DNA of 42,922 bases from JANLTP01 sp031363055 (GCA_031363055.1 JANLTP010000236.1:1-42922); one strand, 5' to 3'. Positions 25,370 through 33,679 are shown, numbered from the stretch's first letter. Notes: generated from the sequence alone by a model not told the origin. Program-made: numbers and translations.

Positions 25370-26314
25370 CTAAAGATCGCGCGGCGAATTCTGAATCGTA
25401 CAGTCCTGGTGATCATTCCAGCGATCTCGGCAAAAGCGAAGCCGAACCCGTTCATCGCAGACGATTCTTGAAAAGAAATTAGAGTTCGCACACTGCCCGT
25501 CCTGGGCGCTTCTCAGGCGGCTCGATGCCGCCAAGGCGGCTGGATTCGATTGGCTATCGATCGTAGCTTGCGCCTGCGGCGCCGGTGAAGACGGCGAAGC
25601 GGACGAAGACGAAGAAGCTGACGAAGAGGCTGTCGAAGGCGAAGGCAGCGGCTTGGTCGGTGCCGCAGCGCCATTGGCAGTCGGTTTTGCTGGCACCACT
25701 GGCTTTGGCGGAAAACTGCCTGACCCGTCGCTTTCATTGACTGAATTGCCTGCGATGGGCTTGGATTTTTCAGATACCGCTCTGTGATTTTTCTCACCCT
25801 TCGACCATTGCAAGGTCGCGCTGCCGTTTGATGATTCGCCAGAATTCAAGGGCGGATTTAACGGCGCAATACCGGTAGAAATGGTTGGAGAATTCACAGC
25901 AACTGACGCCGGGCCTGTGTTGCCCTTGCCAATGGTTTGGCCGCCGCCAGTACTGGTCGCCGCCGATGTCCCGATCGAAGCGTTCGTCACAGAGGTCGGC
26001 GCAGGCTTGATTCGACCGCTCTGCGTAGTAGATTCTCCGACAGACGGAGGACTGACAACGACTACGGCCGCGCCCTTCGAATCCAAAGAGTTCGTTGCCA
26101 ACGCCGCTTTTGCCTTGGCGAGTTCTTTTCCGCTGATAACAATCGGACTGGTCGAAGTCGGCGTGGTGCTGTGAATAAAGGAGATTGCCAAGGCGCCCGC
26201 GCTGCTGATCAACACGGTGGCGGCGAGCGCCCACCAAAATGGCTTGCGGGCCGCAAACCAGTGCTTTTCGATCGTCTTGCCGTCCGAATCAATGGGGTTG
26301 CTGCTATCGCTCAT
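25370..26314 (-). CDS. Unrecognised membrane-anchored protein with cysteine-rich C-terminus
   Basis: I do not recognise this protein. From ATG 26314 it has 314 residues: a short polar N-terminus with EKHWFAARKP, one hydrophobic helix (WWALAATVLISSAGALAISF), then about 210 residues of low-complexity Ser/Thr/Pro/Ala/Gly/Lys linker. The compact C-terminal block has four cysteines spaced C-x10-C-x8-C-x9-C, with CDERVRLRFC and RDRWNDH. The layout suggests a periplasmic domain held on a long flexible stalk, with two disulfides possible. An ATG six codons upstream (26332) is also possible. It stands alone, divergent from the radical SAM gene. Confidence 0.7.
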   Translation of the reverse strand: MSDSSNPIDSDGKTIEKHWFAARKPFWWALAATVLISSAGALAISFIHSTTPTSTSPIVISGKELAKAKAALATNSLDSKGAAVVVVSPPSVGESTTQSGRIKPAPTSVTNASIGTSAATSTGGGQTIGKGNTGPASVAVNSPTISTGIAPLNPPLNSGESSNGSATLQWSKGEKNHRAVSEKSKPIAGNSVNESDGSGSFPPKPVVPAKPTANGAAAPTKPLPSPSTASSSASSSSSASPSSPAPQAQATIDSQSNPAALAASSRLRSAQDGQCANSNFFSRIVCDERVRLRFCRDRWNDHQDCTIQNSPRDL

Positions 26315-26373
26315 AGTTGCCAAGCATATCAAGACTCAAGCAGGTTGTCCCGTCGGCAAACTGCAAATAGTTA

Positions 26374-26416
26374 TTGACAACTACACGCTATAAGGCTGTA
26401 TATTTACACAGTGTAG
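26374..26416 (+). promoter_or_regulatory. Candidate promoter and palindromic operator before the radical SAM gene
   Basis: TTGACA (26374-26379) and TATATT (26399-26404) are 19 bp apart, slightly long for a promoter. Just downstream TACAC-A-GTGTA (26405-26415) is an 11-bp palindrome. A distant arm CTACAC (26381-26386) pairs with GTGTAG (26411-26416). The palindrome covers the expected start site, which suits a repressor. Confidence 0.45.
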
Positions 26417-26459
26417 ATAGTTGCTCCCCTTAATTCTTGTCAAGCAGGCAATCAACGTC

Positions 26460-27581
26460 ATGACCTCCGGAACGGTAGGCCGAAGCGATGCAATCAGTCA
26501 GCTTCACTGGTTCAAGGGTCGAGGCGCCGTCACCAATCCTCAAGGCCGATTTGAGCGGCTGACGCGCGAACCGACTCAGGATTCCGATCCGGCGCAGTTC
26601 GATGAACCGGCTGCGAATGCGCCGCATACCGAAGTCAGCGCTGAATACGCCAAAAGTATCATCGCGCGTAATCAATCCGACGACATTTTCTTTGAACTCT
26701 CGGTCAATCCTTACCGTGGCTGCGAACATGGCTGCATTTACTGTTACGCCCGCCCTCAGCACAGCTTCATTGGCCTGTCGCCGGGGCAGGACTTTGAAAC
26801 GCGGTTACGTGCCAAAGTAAACGCCGTGGAACTCTTGACGAGCGAGATCGATGCACCGGGTTACCGCTGCTCGGCCATCAATATCGGCTCCGTAACCGAT
26901 GCCTATCAGCCGATTGAAAAACAATGGCGACTGGCGCGCGGTCTGGTCGGTGTTCTAGTCGAACGCAAACACCCGTTTACGATCATCACCAAATCGGCCC
27001 TGGTCGAACGCGATATCGACTTGCTTGCCGCTGCCGCCCAACAGGGCCTGACTGCCGTCTATGTCAGTGTCACCACGCTAGATTCGAAACTGGCGGGTCA
27101 TTGGGAGCCTAGAGCGAGCGCGCCCTGGCGGCGTATTGAAACCATACGTCGCCTGTCCGAAGCCGGCGTCCCGGTCGGCGTGATGGTCGCGCCGATCGTG
27201 CCGTTCTTGAACGAACCGGAAATCGAACATATCCTGGAGGCGGCAAAACAGGCCGGTGCTGGCAGCGCCCACTACACGGTGTTGAGGCTTCCGCATGAAC
27301 TGCGAGAGGTTTTTGTCAATTGGCTCAGGCATCATTACCCTGATCGTGCCGACCGCGTTCTTGCCAGAATCATGGACTTGCGAGGCGGCAAGAAATTCAA
27401 CGATTCGGAATTCTTTACACGCATGAAAGGCGTCGGCGCCTGGTCTGAACTGATCCGCATGCGCTTCGAAATGGCGACACGCAAGCACGGCCTTAGCCGT
27501 GATAAATTGTTGACGTGCTCTGAGCTGTTCGAAAGTCGAGCAGTTATTGCGCGTCAGATGTCCCTGTTTGGTATTGCCTGA
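26460..27581 (+). CDS. PA0069-family radical SAM protein
   Basis: From ATG 26460 the product has 373 residues. The cluster motif CEHGCIYC (Cys88, Cys92, Cys95; C-x3-C-x2-C) marks a radical SAM enzyme that binds 4Fe-4S and S-adenosylmethionine. Surrounding blocks (SVNPYRGCEHGCIYCYARP, NIGSVTDAYQPIE, TKSALVERDIDLL, APIVPFLNEPEIE) match the PA0069/SplB-related group, whose reaction is not known to me. A TTG at 26421 would add 13 residues, but no good ribosome site supports it. The gene is alone, with a possible palindromic operator upstream. Confidence 0.85.
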   Translation: MTSGTVGRSDAISQLHWFKGRGAVTNPQGRFERLTREPTQDSDPAQFDEPAANAPHTEVSAEYAKSIIARNQSDDIFFELSVNPYRGCEHGCIYCYARPQHSFIGLSPGQDFETRLRAKVNAVELLTSEIDAPGYRCSAINIGSVTDAYQPIEKQWRLARGLVGVLVERKHPFTIITKSALVERDIDLLAAAAQQGLTAVYVSVTTLDSKLAGHWEPRASAPWRRIETIRRLSEAGVPVGVMVAPIVPFLNEPEIEHILEAAKQAGAGSAHYTVLRLPHELREVFVNWLRHHYPDRADRVLARIMDLRGGKKFNDSEFFTRMKGVGAWSELIRMRFEMATRKHGLSRDKLLTCSELFESRAVIARQMSLFGIA

Positions 27582-27646
27582 GCGGCTGCAGCACGGGTCC
27601 ACCAGGTTGTTGATGGGGGCCAATCGGAATTTGCCAGGAGCGATCC

Positions 27647-28354
27647 ATGCCGGACTTAAAACCTGTTGCCGCGTACCCAACCACCACTGTTTCGGTCATT
27701 CTGCTGCTAAGCCTGTCCGCCGGTTTTGGCAACGCAGTGGCAGCGTCTGCAGCCGATCCACAGTCTGCGGTCGCGCGCAAGGCACGGCTGGCGTCAGCGC
27801 CGACGTCGGCCAACGGCACGATTTTTTGGGATGTCGACAAGAACGGCGCGGTAACGCTCAGCGATCGTCCCGACCCGACGAACGCAAGACGTCCGGAACT
27901 GCGAACTGGCCAAACGTCGCGGCAAGCGCAGAACCCCCTGTCAAACCTGATTTCGGGGCCAGAACTTCCGGTGCAAGGCAGAAGTGCAGGTTCCGTTCAA
28001 TCCGGTTCGGCCACCTTCACGCCGGCGACCGATGCTGCATCCCTGGCGCGTGCCCAGCGCGAACGGGAATACTGGCGCGATCAGGCTGACCGTTTTCGAG
28101 TCAGGCAGCGAGATCGCGAGCGCGATCTCGAGGAAACGCGGCGCATCCGACTGCTCGAGGCGCAGGATCGCGACCGTGGTTACTATTCAGTGCCGATTTA
28201 CGCGCGCTCGGCGGAGTATTTTGCGCAGCGTAACGCGCCGTACGTCGCCGGCTTCAGGACTCCGAGCGTTTATACATCCTCGCCTGGTGCCGCCGCCGCC
28301 AGCGGGCCGGCGTCGTTCATTGGTAGTGGATTTTCGAGCGCAGGCCGACGGTAA
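27647..28354 (+). CDS. DUF4124-like exported protein
   Basis: The 235-residue product has a hydrophobic N-terminal segment (VSVILLLSLSAGFGNAVAASA) that looks like a signal peptide. A short domain TIFWDVDKNGAVTLSDRPDP (about 59-78) resembles the DUF4124 pattern W-x-D-x-x-G-x-V-x-x-S-D-x-P. A charged Arg/Glu/Asp helix follows (about 130-175, rich in RERD), then a Gly/Ser/Ala tail. It is probably periplasmic; no function is known. ATG 27647 has GGAGCG upstream. It is read in the same direction as the radical SAM gene, 65 bp after it. Confidence 0.65.
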   Translation: MPDLKPVAAYPTTTVSVILLLSLSAGFGNAVAASAADPQSAVARKARLASAPTSANGTIFWDVDKNGAVTLSDRPDPTNARRPELRTGQTSRQAQNPLSNLISGPELPVQGRSAGSVQSGSATFTPATDAASLARAQREREYWRDQADRFRVRQRDRERDLEETRRIRLLEAQDRDRGYYSVPIYARSAEYFAQRNAPYVAGFRTPSVYTSSPGAAAASGPASFIGSGFSSAGRR

Positions 28355-28388
28355 CGGTAGCGCGATATTTAACTTCATCAACGCTAGT

Positions 28389-28417
28389 TTGTCAGCAAGC
28401 TCTGCGGACGCTATACT
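28389..28417 (+). promoter_or_regulatory. Sigma70 promoter of the rpsP operon
   Basis: TTGTCA (28389-28394), a 17-bp spacer and TATACT (28412-28417) form a strong promoter 43 bp upstream of rpsP. The start site would fall near 28424. This is the expected head of rpsP-rimM-trmD-rplS. Confidence 0.75.
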
Positions 28418-28460
28418 CTAAGGCTTTCGATTTTGCCAGTAAGCCAAGGACACCAGTTAT

Positions 28461-28742
28461 ATGGTCGTAATCCGTTTGTCTCGCGGCGGCGCCAAGAAGC
28501 GTCCCTTTTATAACATCGTCGCCGCGCACAAGCAGCGTCGTCGCGATGGCAATTTTATCGAGCGCCTAGGGTTCTATAACCCGATCGCCACCGGCGGCGA
28601 GATCGGCATCAATATTGCCGTTGATCGAGTCAATTACTGGACCGGGCAGGGCGCACAGCTTTCGCCGACTGTAGCCCGGCTGGTTAAAATGCACGCCGAT
28701 AAAGCAGCCCGACCGGTTGTGGCGACTTTAGACGCAGTCTGA
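28461..28742 (+). CDS. rpsP: 30S ribosomal protein S16
   Basis: This 93-residue small-subunit protein shows the family opening MVVIRLSRGGAKKRPFYNIV, then DGNFIERLGFYNP and the RVNYWTGQGAQLSPTVARLV segment. It binds 16S rRNA and is needed for 30S assembly. AAGGA sits about 9 bp before the ATG, and a strong promoter lies at 28389-28417. It is first in the classic rpsP-rimM-trmD-rplS operon. Confidence 0.97.
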   Translation: MVVIRLSRGGAKKRPFYNIVAAHKQRRRDGNFIERLGFYNPIATGGEIGINIAVDRVNYWTGQGAQLSPTVARLVKMHADKAARPVVATLDAV

Positions 28743-28764
28743 GTTCGAGCGGGGACATAGCGTT

Positions 28765-29364
28765 ATGTCCCGGCTTGATTCATCGGAAAATCAGGCGCCA
28801 ACCGGCCTTGTTGTGGTCGCCAGAGTGACCGGCGCGTACGGGATTAAAGGTTGGATCAAGCTTTCGCCTGAGAGTCACCCGTCGAATTCCGTTTTACTGC
28901 ACACCCGATCATGGTGGTTGCAGGCGAACGGCAAGCCTCCCACACCAATCGTTGTCCAGCAAGTTCGCGCCCAGGGTCATTCGATCGTAGCGCAGGTTAG
29001 CGGTATGGCGCTGAGAGAGCAGGCAGAGGCACTTCGGTCGCAAGCGGTGCTGGTCCGTCGCAGTGATTTCCCGGCGACGCCTGAAGGCGAGTATTACTGG
29101 GTTGATCTGATTGGTTGTGTTGTCGAAAACGCAACCGGCGATGTGCTGGGCAAAGTGGTGGAAGTGGTCGATCACGGCGCCCATTCGATTTTGGTTGTCA
29201 CTCCCCAATACGCATTAGTCGCTAGCACAGTCGCACCCTCCGCCACGGCTACGTCTACTGCTACTGCCACGGAGCCGATCTTGATTCCATTCGTCGCGAG
29301 ATACTTGCTCGGCGTTGATTTGACCGGTCGGAAAATTCGCGTTGATTGGGAGCTTGACTCGTAA
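28765..29364 (+). CDS. rimM: Ribosome maturation factor RimM
   Basis: RimM assists maturation of the 30S head through S19. The N-terminal barrel (VVVARVTGAYGIKGWIKL) and the PRC-barrel half (YYWVDLIGCVVENATGDVLGKVVEV) are clear, ending in the usual LIPFVARYLLGVDLTGRKIRVDW. At 199 residues it is longer than usual because a low-complexity Ala/Thr insertion (about 151-170) interrupts the loop just before LIPFV. The insertion is encoded by a 6-bp repeat (29242-29271). It lies 22 bp after rpsP and ends 4 bp before the trmD ATG. Confidence 0.93.
   Translation: MSRLDSSENQAPTGLVVVARVTGAYGIKGWIKLSPESHPSNSVLLHTRSWWLQANGKPPTPIVVQQVRAQGHSIVAQVSGMALREQAEALRSQAVLVRRSDFPATPEGEYYWVDLIGCVVENATGDVLGKVVEVVDHGAHSILVVTPQYALVASTVAPSATATSTATATEPILIPFVARYLLGVDLTGRKIRVDWELDS
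29242..29271 (+). repeat. Hexanucleotide repeat inside rimM
   Basis: Five 6-bp units in frame: GCCACG, GCTACG, TCTACT, GCTACT, GCCACG. They encode an Ala-Thr dipeptide run in a loop where most RimM proteins have no insertion. Sequence drift at third positions shows it is not a very recent expansion. Confidence 0.8.
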
Positions 29365-29368
29365 TCCC

Positions 29369-30136
29369 ATGCGCTTTGACGTCATTACTCTGCTACCGGG
29401 CATGTTCGCAGCGCTCACAGAGCACGGTGTTGTTGGCCGAGCTCTGACTCGTCAATTGTGGTCGTTGCAATGCTGGAATCCGCGCGACTATGCGAGCGAC
29501 GCGTACCGGACGATTGATGACCGGCCTTTTGGTGGCGGACCCGGTATGGTCATGATGGCCGAACCTTTACAGCGTACGATTGATGCGGTGCGCGAGGCGC
29601 AGCGCAGCCTCGGAACCGGGCGATCGAACGTGATTTATCTTTCGCCGCAAGGCCAGCAACTGACGCAAGCCATGACGGCGGGCTGGGCGGCCGGCACTGG
29701 GCTAACGTTACTGTGCGGGCGTTATGAGGGGGTCGATCAACGACTGCTCGACGCTTCGGTTGATTCCGAAGTTTCGATCGGCGACTTCGTGGTCTCCGGC
29801 GGTGAATTGCCGGCGATGTTATTGATTGATGCCATTGTCCGTCAGTTGCCGGGTACCCTGAATCATCAGCAGTCGGTGCTCGAAGATTCCTTTGTTCAGG
29901 GCCTGCTGGATCATCCGCATTACACGCGGCCCGAGTCGACGACGGCCGGCGTGGTTCCGCCGGTGTTGTTATCGGGACACCATCTCGACATCATTCGCTG
30001 GCGTCGCGAACAGGCCCTGGCTGCGACCGCGCGCAAGCGCCCCGATCTGCTGCGCAATGCCCAACAGTGCAGGTTACTCAGTGCGGCCGACATTGATTTT
30101 CTGAATCGTTCAGGGCTGGGTTCCGTGTTAAACTAA
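29369..30136 (+). CDS. trmD: tRNA (guanine37-N1)-methyltransferase
   Basis: This 255-residue SPOUT methyltransferase makes m1G37 in tRNAs reading CNN codons and so prevents +1 frameshifting. The start MRFDVITLLPGMF, the DDRPFGGGPGMVMM block and the trefoil-knot SAM site (YLSPQGQQLTQ, LLCGRYEGVDQR, VSIGDFVVSGGELPAM) are all intact. ATG 29369 gives the normal N-terminus. An upstream in-frame ATG at 29342 lies inside rimM and would add nine non-conserved residues. Confidence 0.96.
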   Translation: MRFDVITLLPGMFAALTEHGVVGRALTRQLWSLQCWNPRDYASDAYRTIDDRPFGGGPGMVMMAEPLQRTIDAVREAQRSLGTGRSNVIYLSPQGQQLTQAMTAGWAAGTGLTLLCGRYEGVDQRLLDASVDSEVSIGDFVVSGGELPAMLLIDAIVRQLPGTLNHQQSVLEDSFVQGLLDHPHYTRPESTTAGVVPPVLLSGHHLDIIRWRREQALAATARKRPDLLRNAQQCRLLSAADIDFLNRSGLGSVLN

Positions 30137-30183
30137 CAGGTTAAGCTATCCTCTACGTCCGTAAAGTCCCGGACTGGTTCCCA

Positions 30184-30259
30184 GCGATTCCTGAACGGTT
30201 TGTAGCAATCCTCAAGCAATTTTCGAGCAGTTTTCGAACGATTGTCGAACGATTGTCGA
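30184..30259. repeat. 11-bp imperfect tandem repeats upstream of rplS
   Basis: About seven units with consensus near GCRATTNTCGA run from 30184 to 30259. The clearest are GCAATTTTCGA (30216-30226), GCAGTTTTCGA (30227-30237) and two identical ACGATTGTCGA units (30238-30248, 30249-30259). The period is close to one helical turn. They occupy the otherwise gene-free 229-bp gap between trmD and rplS, inside the operon's transcript. Confidence 0.8.
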
Positions 30260-30365
30260 AAAGACGGGATCACATGGAAACAACTTCGGGCAACCAAACA
30301 CCGAGCCAACGATTCTCGGCTCGATCCCCGAAAAAACGACGGCGCATGATGGTTGGAGTAATTGA

Positions 30366-30824
30366 ATGAACTTAATCGAGCAGCTTGAGCAGGAGGAAAT
30401 TTCCCGCTTGGGCAAAGTAATCCCGCAATTTGCCCCCGGCGACACGGTCATCGTCAGCGTTAGCGTTGTTGAAGGTACGCGCAAACGAGTCCAGGCCTAT
30501 GAAGGCGTGGTGATTGCAAAACGCAATCGCGGCCTGAACTCGTCATTTATCGTTCGTAAGGTCTCCTCGGGCGAGGGTGTTGAGCGTACATTCCAGTTGT
30601 ACTCGCCGCTGATCGCCAGCATTGAAGTCAAGCGTCGCGGCGATGTTCGGCGTGCAAAACTTTATTATCTTCGCGATCGTTCCGGCAAGTCGGCTCGAAT
30701 CAAGGAAAAGCTGCCGGGTCGCGTCTCGAAAGCGGCTCGGGCCGACGCGGTGGCGGCGGCTGCTTTGGCTGCTGCCCCTGCTTTGGCGTCTACCCCTGCC
30801 CCCGCCGCTGAAAATCCGGCCTGA
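30366..30824 (+). CDS. rplS: 50S ribosomal protein L19
   Basis: The 152-residue protein carries the L19 core: FAPGDTVIVSVSVVEGTRKRVQAYEG, RNRGLNSSFIVRKVSSGEGVERTFQ, SPLIASIEVKRRGDVRRAKLYYLR and GKSARIKEKL. L19 sits at the 30S-50S interface. The C-terminal 30 residues are an Ala/Pro-rich tail beyond the usual end (about 115-130 residues), as seen in some betaproteobacteria. It is the last ribosomal gene of the operon, after an unusually long 229-bp spacer that holds 11-bp repeats. Confidence 0.96.
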   Translation: MNLIEQLEQEEISRLGKVIPQFAPGDTVIVSVSVVEGTRKRVQAYEGVVIAKRNRGLNSSFIVRKVSSGEGVERTFQLYSPLIASIEVKRRGDVRRAKLYYLRDRSGKSARIKEKLPGRVSKAARADAVAAAALAAAPALASTPAPAAENPA

Positions 30825-30925
30825 TCACGTGCGGGGCAGGGCTTGCGCCGGTCCCGTGGCAATTGATCTGAAGGTGCGGCGGATTCGTCTGTCGGCACTT
30901 CGCTAACTGATTCCGAGTCCGATCC

Positions 30926-31705
30926 ATGCAGGGTGAGTCACCCGAGCGTTTGAGCAAGATCCCGGGGTTCGACCCGCTCAATGCGGAAATCGTCGACTCG
31001 TCAGCAGAACTGCCGGCCCTGAGCCCGGAGCGCCTGTTGCCCGAGCGAATTCGCAGCCGTTTTTCCAAGACGTTGGCTTGGACGCCCGAGTTCTCCGGTG
31101 ACCCATTTCAAAACCGCGCGGGCGAGCTGCGTGTTGCTTCGGTGCTGATTGCCATGGTCCGACGTCCAGACGAGTTGCACGTTCTGTTGACGCAGCGCAC
31201 CGCGCATTTGCGAAGTCATGCGGGACAGATCGCGTTTCCGGGTGGACGCCGCGATGTTAGTGACGAATCGGCCGTGGCCACGGCCCTGCGTGAAGCAGCG
31301 GAGGAGGTGGGCCTGCTGGCCGACCGCATAGAAGTCCTGGGTACGCTGCCTGACTACCTGACCGGCACCGGGTTCAAAGTCACTCCAGTGGTGGCACTGG
31401 TGTCGCCGCCCTTTGAACTGGCGCTGCAAGTCGATGAGGTGGAAGAGGCCTTCGAGGTGCCGTTAAGCTTCCTAATGAATCCGCGTTATCACCAACGTCG
31501 GCTGGTGCGTTGGGAAAAAGGCGAGCGCAGCTTTTATGCGATGCCCTTTCGAGCGGGTATCGCGCCCGGTTCACCACACAATCGGCCTGTAAACGCGCAA
31601 GTACCGGTGTCTTTACCCATACCCGACCGTGAGTATTTCATCTGGGGTGCCACTGCCGCTATGCTACGCAATCTTTATTGGTTCCTGGCGGCCGACGATG
31701 TTTGA
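30926..31705 (+). CDS. NUDIX hydrolase, CoA pyrophosphatase type
   Basis: The 259-residue protein has the CoA-pyrophosphatase signature LLTQRTAHLRSHAGQIAFPGG, followed by a NUDIX box ending ATALREAAEEVGLL. This subfamily cleaves CoA and its derivatives to phosphopantetheine and 3',5'-ADP with Mg2+. About 60 N-terminal residues precede the domain. The C-terminal WGATAAMLRNLYWFL is typical of the group. It lies 101 bp after rplS in the order usual for Burkholderiales. Confidence 0.88.
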   Translation: MQGESPERLSKIPGFDPLNAEIVDSSAELPALSPERLLPERIRSRFSKTLAWTPEFSGDPFQNRAGELRVASVLIAMVRRPDELHVLLTQRTAHLRSHAGQIAFPGGRRDVSDESAVATALREAAEEVGLLADRIEVLGTLPDYLTGTGFKVTPVVALVSPPFELALQVDEVEEAFEVPLSFLMNPRYHQRRLVRWEKGERSFYAMPFRAGIAPGSPHNRPVNAQVPVSLPIPDREYFIWGATAAMLRNLYWFLAADDV

Positions 31706-31748
31706 GGTTAACGGGGTCACTGATCACTCTTTAGAAGTGCGGTGGTAA

Positions 31749-32684
31749 ATGGGCTTTGTTGCGCTGATCTTTGCGTTGCTGATTGAACAAGGCTGGCCGC
31801 TGGCGGCGCACAACTGGGTGCACGTCGCCTTTACCCGACTCGCCGATCTGGTCAAGCGCGCGACCGATGCCGGTGAATTTTTGCACGGCCTGTTTGGCTG
31901 GACGCTGATCGTTTTCGGCACTGCAATCGCGGTGATCCTGTGTCATTGGCTACTCGCCCGGGTGCATCCGCTGGCGGTATTTTGCCTGTACGTGGTGCTG
32001 CTTTATTGGACCATCGGCTTTCGCCAATTCAGTCATGCGTTCAGCGAAATACAGCTCGCCTTGGCGGCCAACGACCTTCCCAATGCCCGTCAGGTATTGC
32101 AACGCTGGTTGCGCCGTCACGACCCGGAAATTGTCATCGCAGATACGCCAGTCAACGAAGTCTGCCGCCTGGCGATTTCCTACGCTTTGGTGGCGGCTCA
32201 TCGGCACGTCTTCGGTCCCCTGTTCTGGTTCATTCTGATTCCGGGTGCGGTGGGACCGGTGGTCTATCGCGTCGTGCAAATGCTGGCCGAGCGATGGGTT
32301 GATGGTAACGAGCCTTATGGCCGCTGGGCTGATCGCGCCTACCGAATCATGGACTGGATACCGTTACGCCTGTCCGCAGCCGGTTTTGCGGTGGTCGGCA
32401 ATTTTGAAGATGCCGTCTATTCGTGGCGCGGCGCAGTGGCTACCGGTACCGGCAACGACCAACGGGCGCTGTTGCTTGCAACCGGAGGCGGCGCGCTAGG
32501 CCTGAGGGTCGCCGACGCCAGCCTGGAGGCACGTTGGGCCGCTGCTGAGCCCGAATTTGATTGGCAGGGCAGTGAGCCAGGGCCCGAGGCGCTACGCAGC
32601 GCCGTGGGCCTGGTCTGGCGTTCAGTAGTACTGTGGATCGCCTTGCTCGGAATGCTGACCATCGCGAGTTGGTTGGGCAACTGA
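31749..32684 (+). CDS. CobD/CbiB-like (AmpE-related) membrane protein
   Basis: This 311-residue protein has about four membrane helices (residues 2-16, 48-68, 74-90, 290-307). An internal DxPVNEVCRLAISYALVAAHRHVFGPLFWF block resembles the NEAxxRxxVxxxxRxLFxPLFW region of the CobD/CbiB and AmpE families. CobD makes adenosylcobinamide and AmpE is a putative sensor in beta-lactamase regulation. No cobalamin genes are nearby, so a cobalamin role is doubtful. Its position between a NUDIX gene and rsgA is conserved in this lineage as far as I recall. It ends 11 bp from the convergent rsgA stop. Confidence 0.75.
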   Translation: MGFVALIFALLIEQGWPLAAHNWVHVAFTRLADLVKRATDAGEFLHGLFGWTLIVFGTAIAVILCHWLLARVHPLAVFCLYVVLLYWTIGFRQFSHAFSEIQLALAANDLPNARQVLQRWLRRHDPEIVIADTPVNEVCRLAISYALVAAHRHVFGPLFWFILIPGAVGPVVYRVVQMLAERWVDGNEPYGRWADRAYRIMDWIPLRLSAAGFAVVGNFEDAVYSWRGAVATGTGNDQRALLLATGGGALGLRVADASLEARWAAAEPEFDWQGSEPGPEALRSAVGLVWRSVVLWIALLGMLTIASWLGN

Positions 32685-32695
32685 ACGACTAAGAA

Positions 32696-33679
32696 CTAGC
32701 CGGCGCCTGCGCGCTCCGATGCCGACACAATCGCTCGATAGTGCTGATACCGAGTGGCATCAATGATCCCCCGTTCAACCTTGTCCAGAATGGCGCAGCC
32801 GGGCTCTTCGAGATGACGACAATTGCTGAAGCGGCAGCGCTGATCGCCGGTCACAAATTCCAGCGCACCGTACCGTAACTGCGCAGCCGATACATGTTCG
32901 AGGCCAAATTGCTGGAATCCCGGGGAATCAATCAGCGAAGTCGGTGGCGACGCCGCTGCCGTCCGCGCTCCTGCTCCCTCTCCCGTTCCCGCCCCCGCCC
33001 CCGCCGTATCGATGGCTGCCACGAAGAACAGGCGACTGAATGTGGTAGTGTGTTTGCCGGAATTCAGTTTTTGCGAAATCGTCTGGGTACGCATTTGCGC
33101 CTGTGGCACCAGGCGATTGAGCAGCGTTGATTTCCCCATCCCGGATTGTCCGAGTAACAAGGTGGTTTTACCGTCGAGCCAATGGCGCAAGGTATCAAGT
33201 CCTGCACCCTCCTCAGTCAAAGCGCTGAGCTCAAACACGGTTACCCCCAACGAGCGCAACAGATCGAGTCGCGAGCGCATCAGTTGGTGTGAATGCTCCA
33301 GATCGGTTTTGTTGGCAATGACTGCAAAGCTGATGTGCTCGAGGTCGGCGGCCAGTTGAACCCGCAGCAACAGTTCTTCCGAGCACGGCGGATCACCGGC
33401 GATGACGTAGGCCGCCTGATCAACGTTGGCGGCCAGTGTCTTGCTTTTCCACGCGTCACTGCGGGTGATTTGATTGCGTCTCGACACGCGCGATTCAATG
33501 ACTGCTGACTCGTCGCCGGTGATGCGCGCTGTTACCTGATCGCCGACCACCAGGTCGCGGCGGCGTGCACGCGATACCGCAACCAGTTCCTGACCGTCGA
33601 CGCGCTGCACAAGAAAATGACTGCCGTGGGCGGCGATTATTCGGGCGTCAAACAAGGCCGCCTGGTCAGCCGCATTCAC
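32696..33679 (-). CDS. rsgA: Ribosome small subunit-dependent GTPase A
   Basis: This 327-residue circularly permuted GTPase acts late in 30S assembly. An N-terminal OB fold precedes motifs in the permuted order G4 NKTD (123-126), G1 GQSGMGKS (177-184) and G3 DSPG (251-254). The zinc site is Cys282, Cys287, His289 and Cys295. A Gly/Ala insertion (about 226-243) between the switch region and G3 is encoded by a hexanucleotide repeat. ATG 33679 overlaps the stop of the M48 protease gene (ATGA). Confidence 0.93.
   Translation of the reverse strand: MNAADQAALFDARIIAAHGSHFLVQRVDGQELVAVSRARRRDLVVGDQVTARITGDESAVIESRVSRRNQITRSDAWKSKTLAANVDQAAYVIAGDPPCSEELLLRVQLAADLEHISFAVIANKTDLEHSHQLMRSRLDLLRSLGVTVFELSALTEEGAGLDTLRHWLDGKTTLLLGQSGMGKSTLLNRLVPQAQMRTQTISQKLNSGKHTTTFSRLFFVAAIDTAGAGAGTGEGAGARTAAASPPTSLIDSPGFQQFGLEHVSAAQLRYGALEFVTGDQRCRFSNCRHLEEPGCAILDKVERGIIDATRYQHYRAIVSASERAGAG
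32967..33005 (-). repeat. Hexanucleotide repeat inside rsgA
   Basis: On the plus strand six 6-bp units run GCTCCT, GCTCCC, TCTCCC, GTTCCC, GCCCCC, GCCCCC, then GCC. On the coding strand this makes an Ala/Thr/Glu-Gly dipeptide run just before the G3 motif. It is in frame and GC-rich. Confidence 0.85.
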
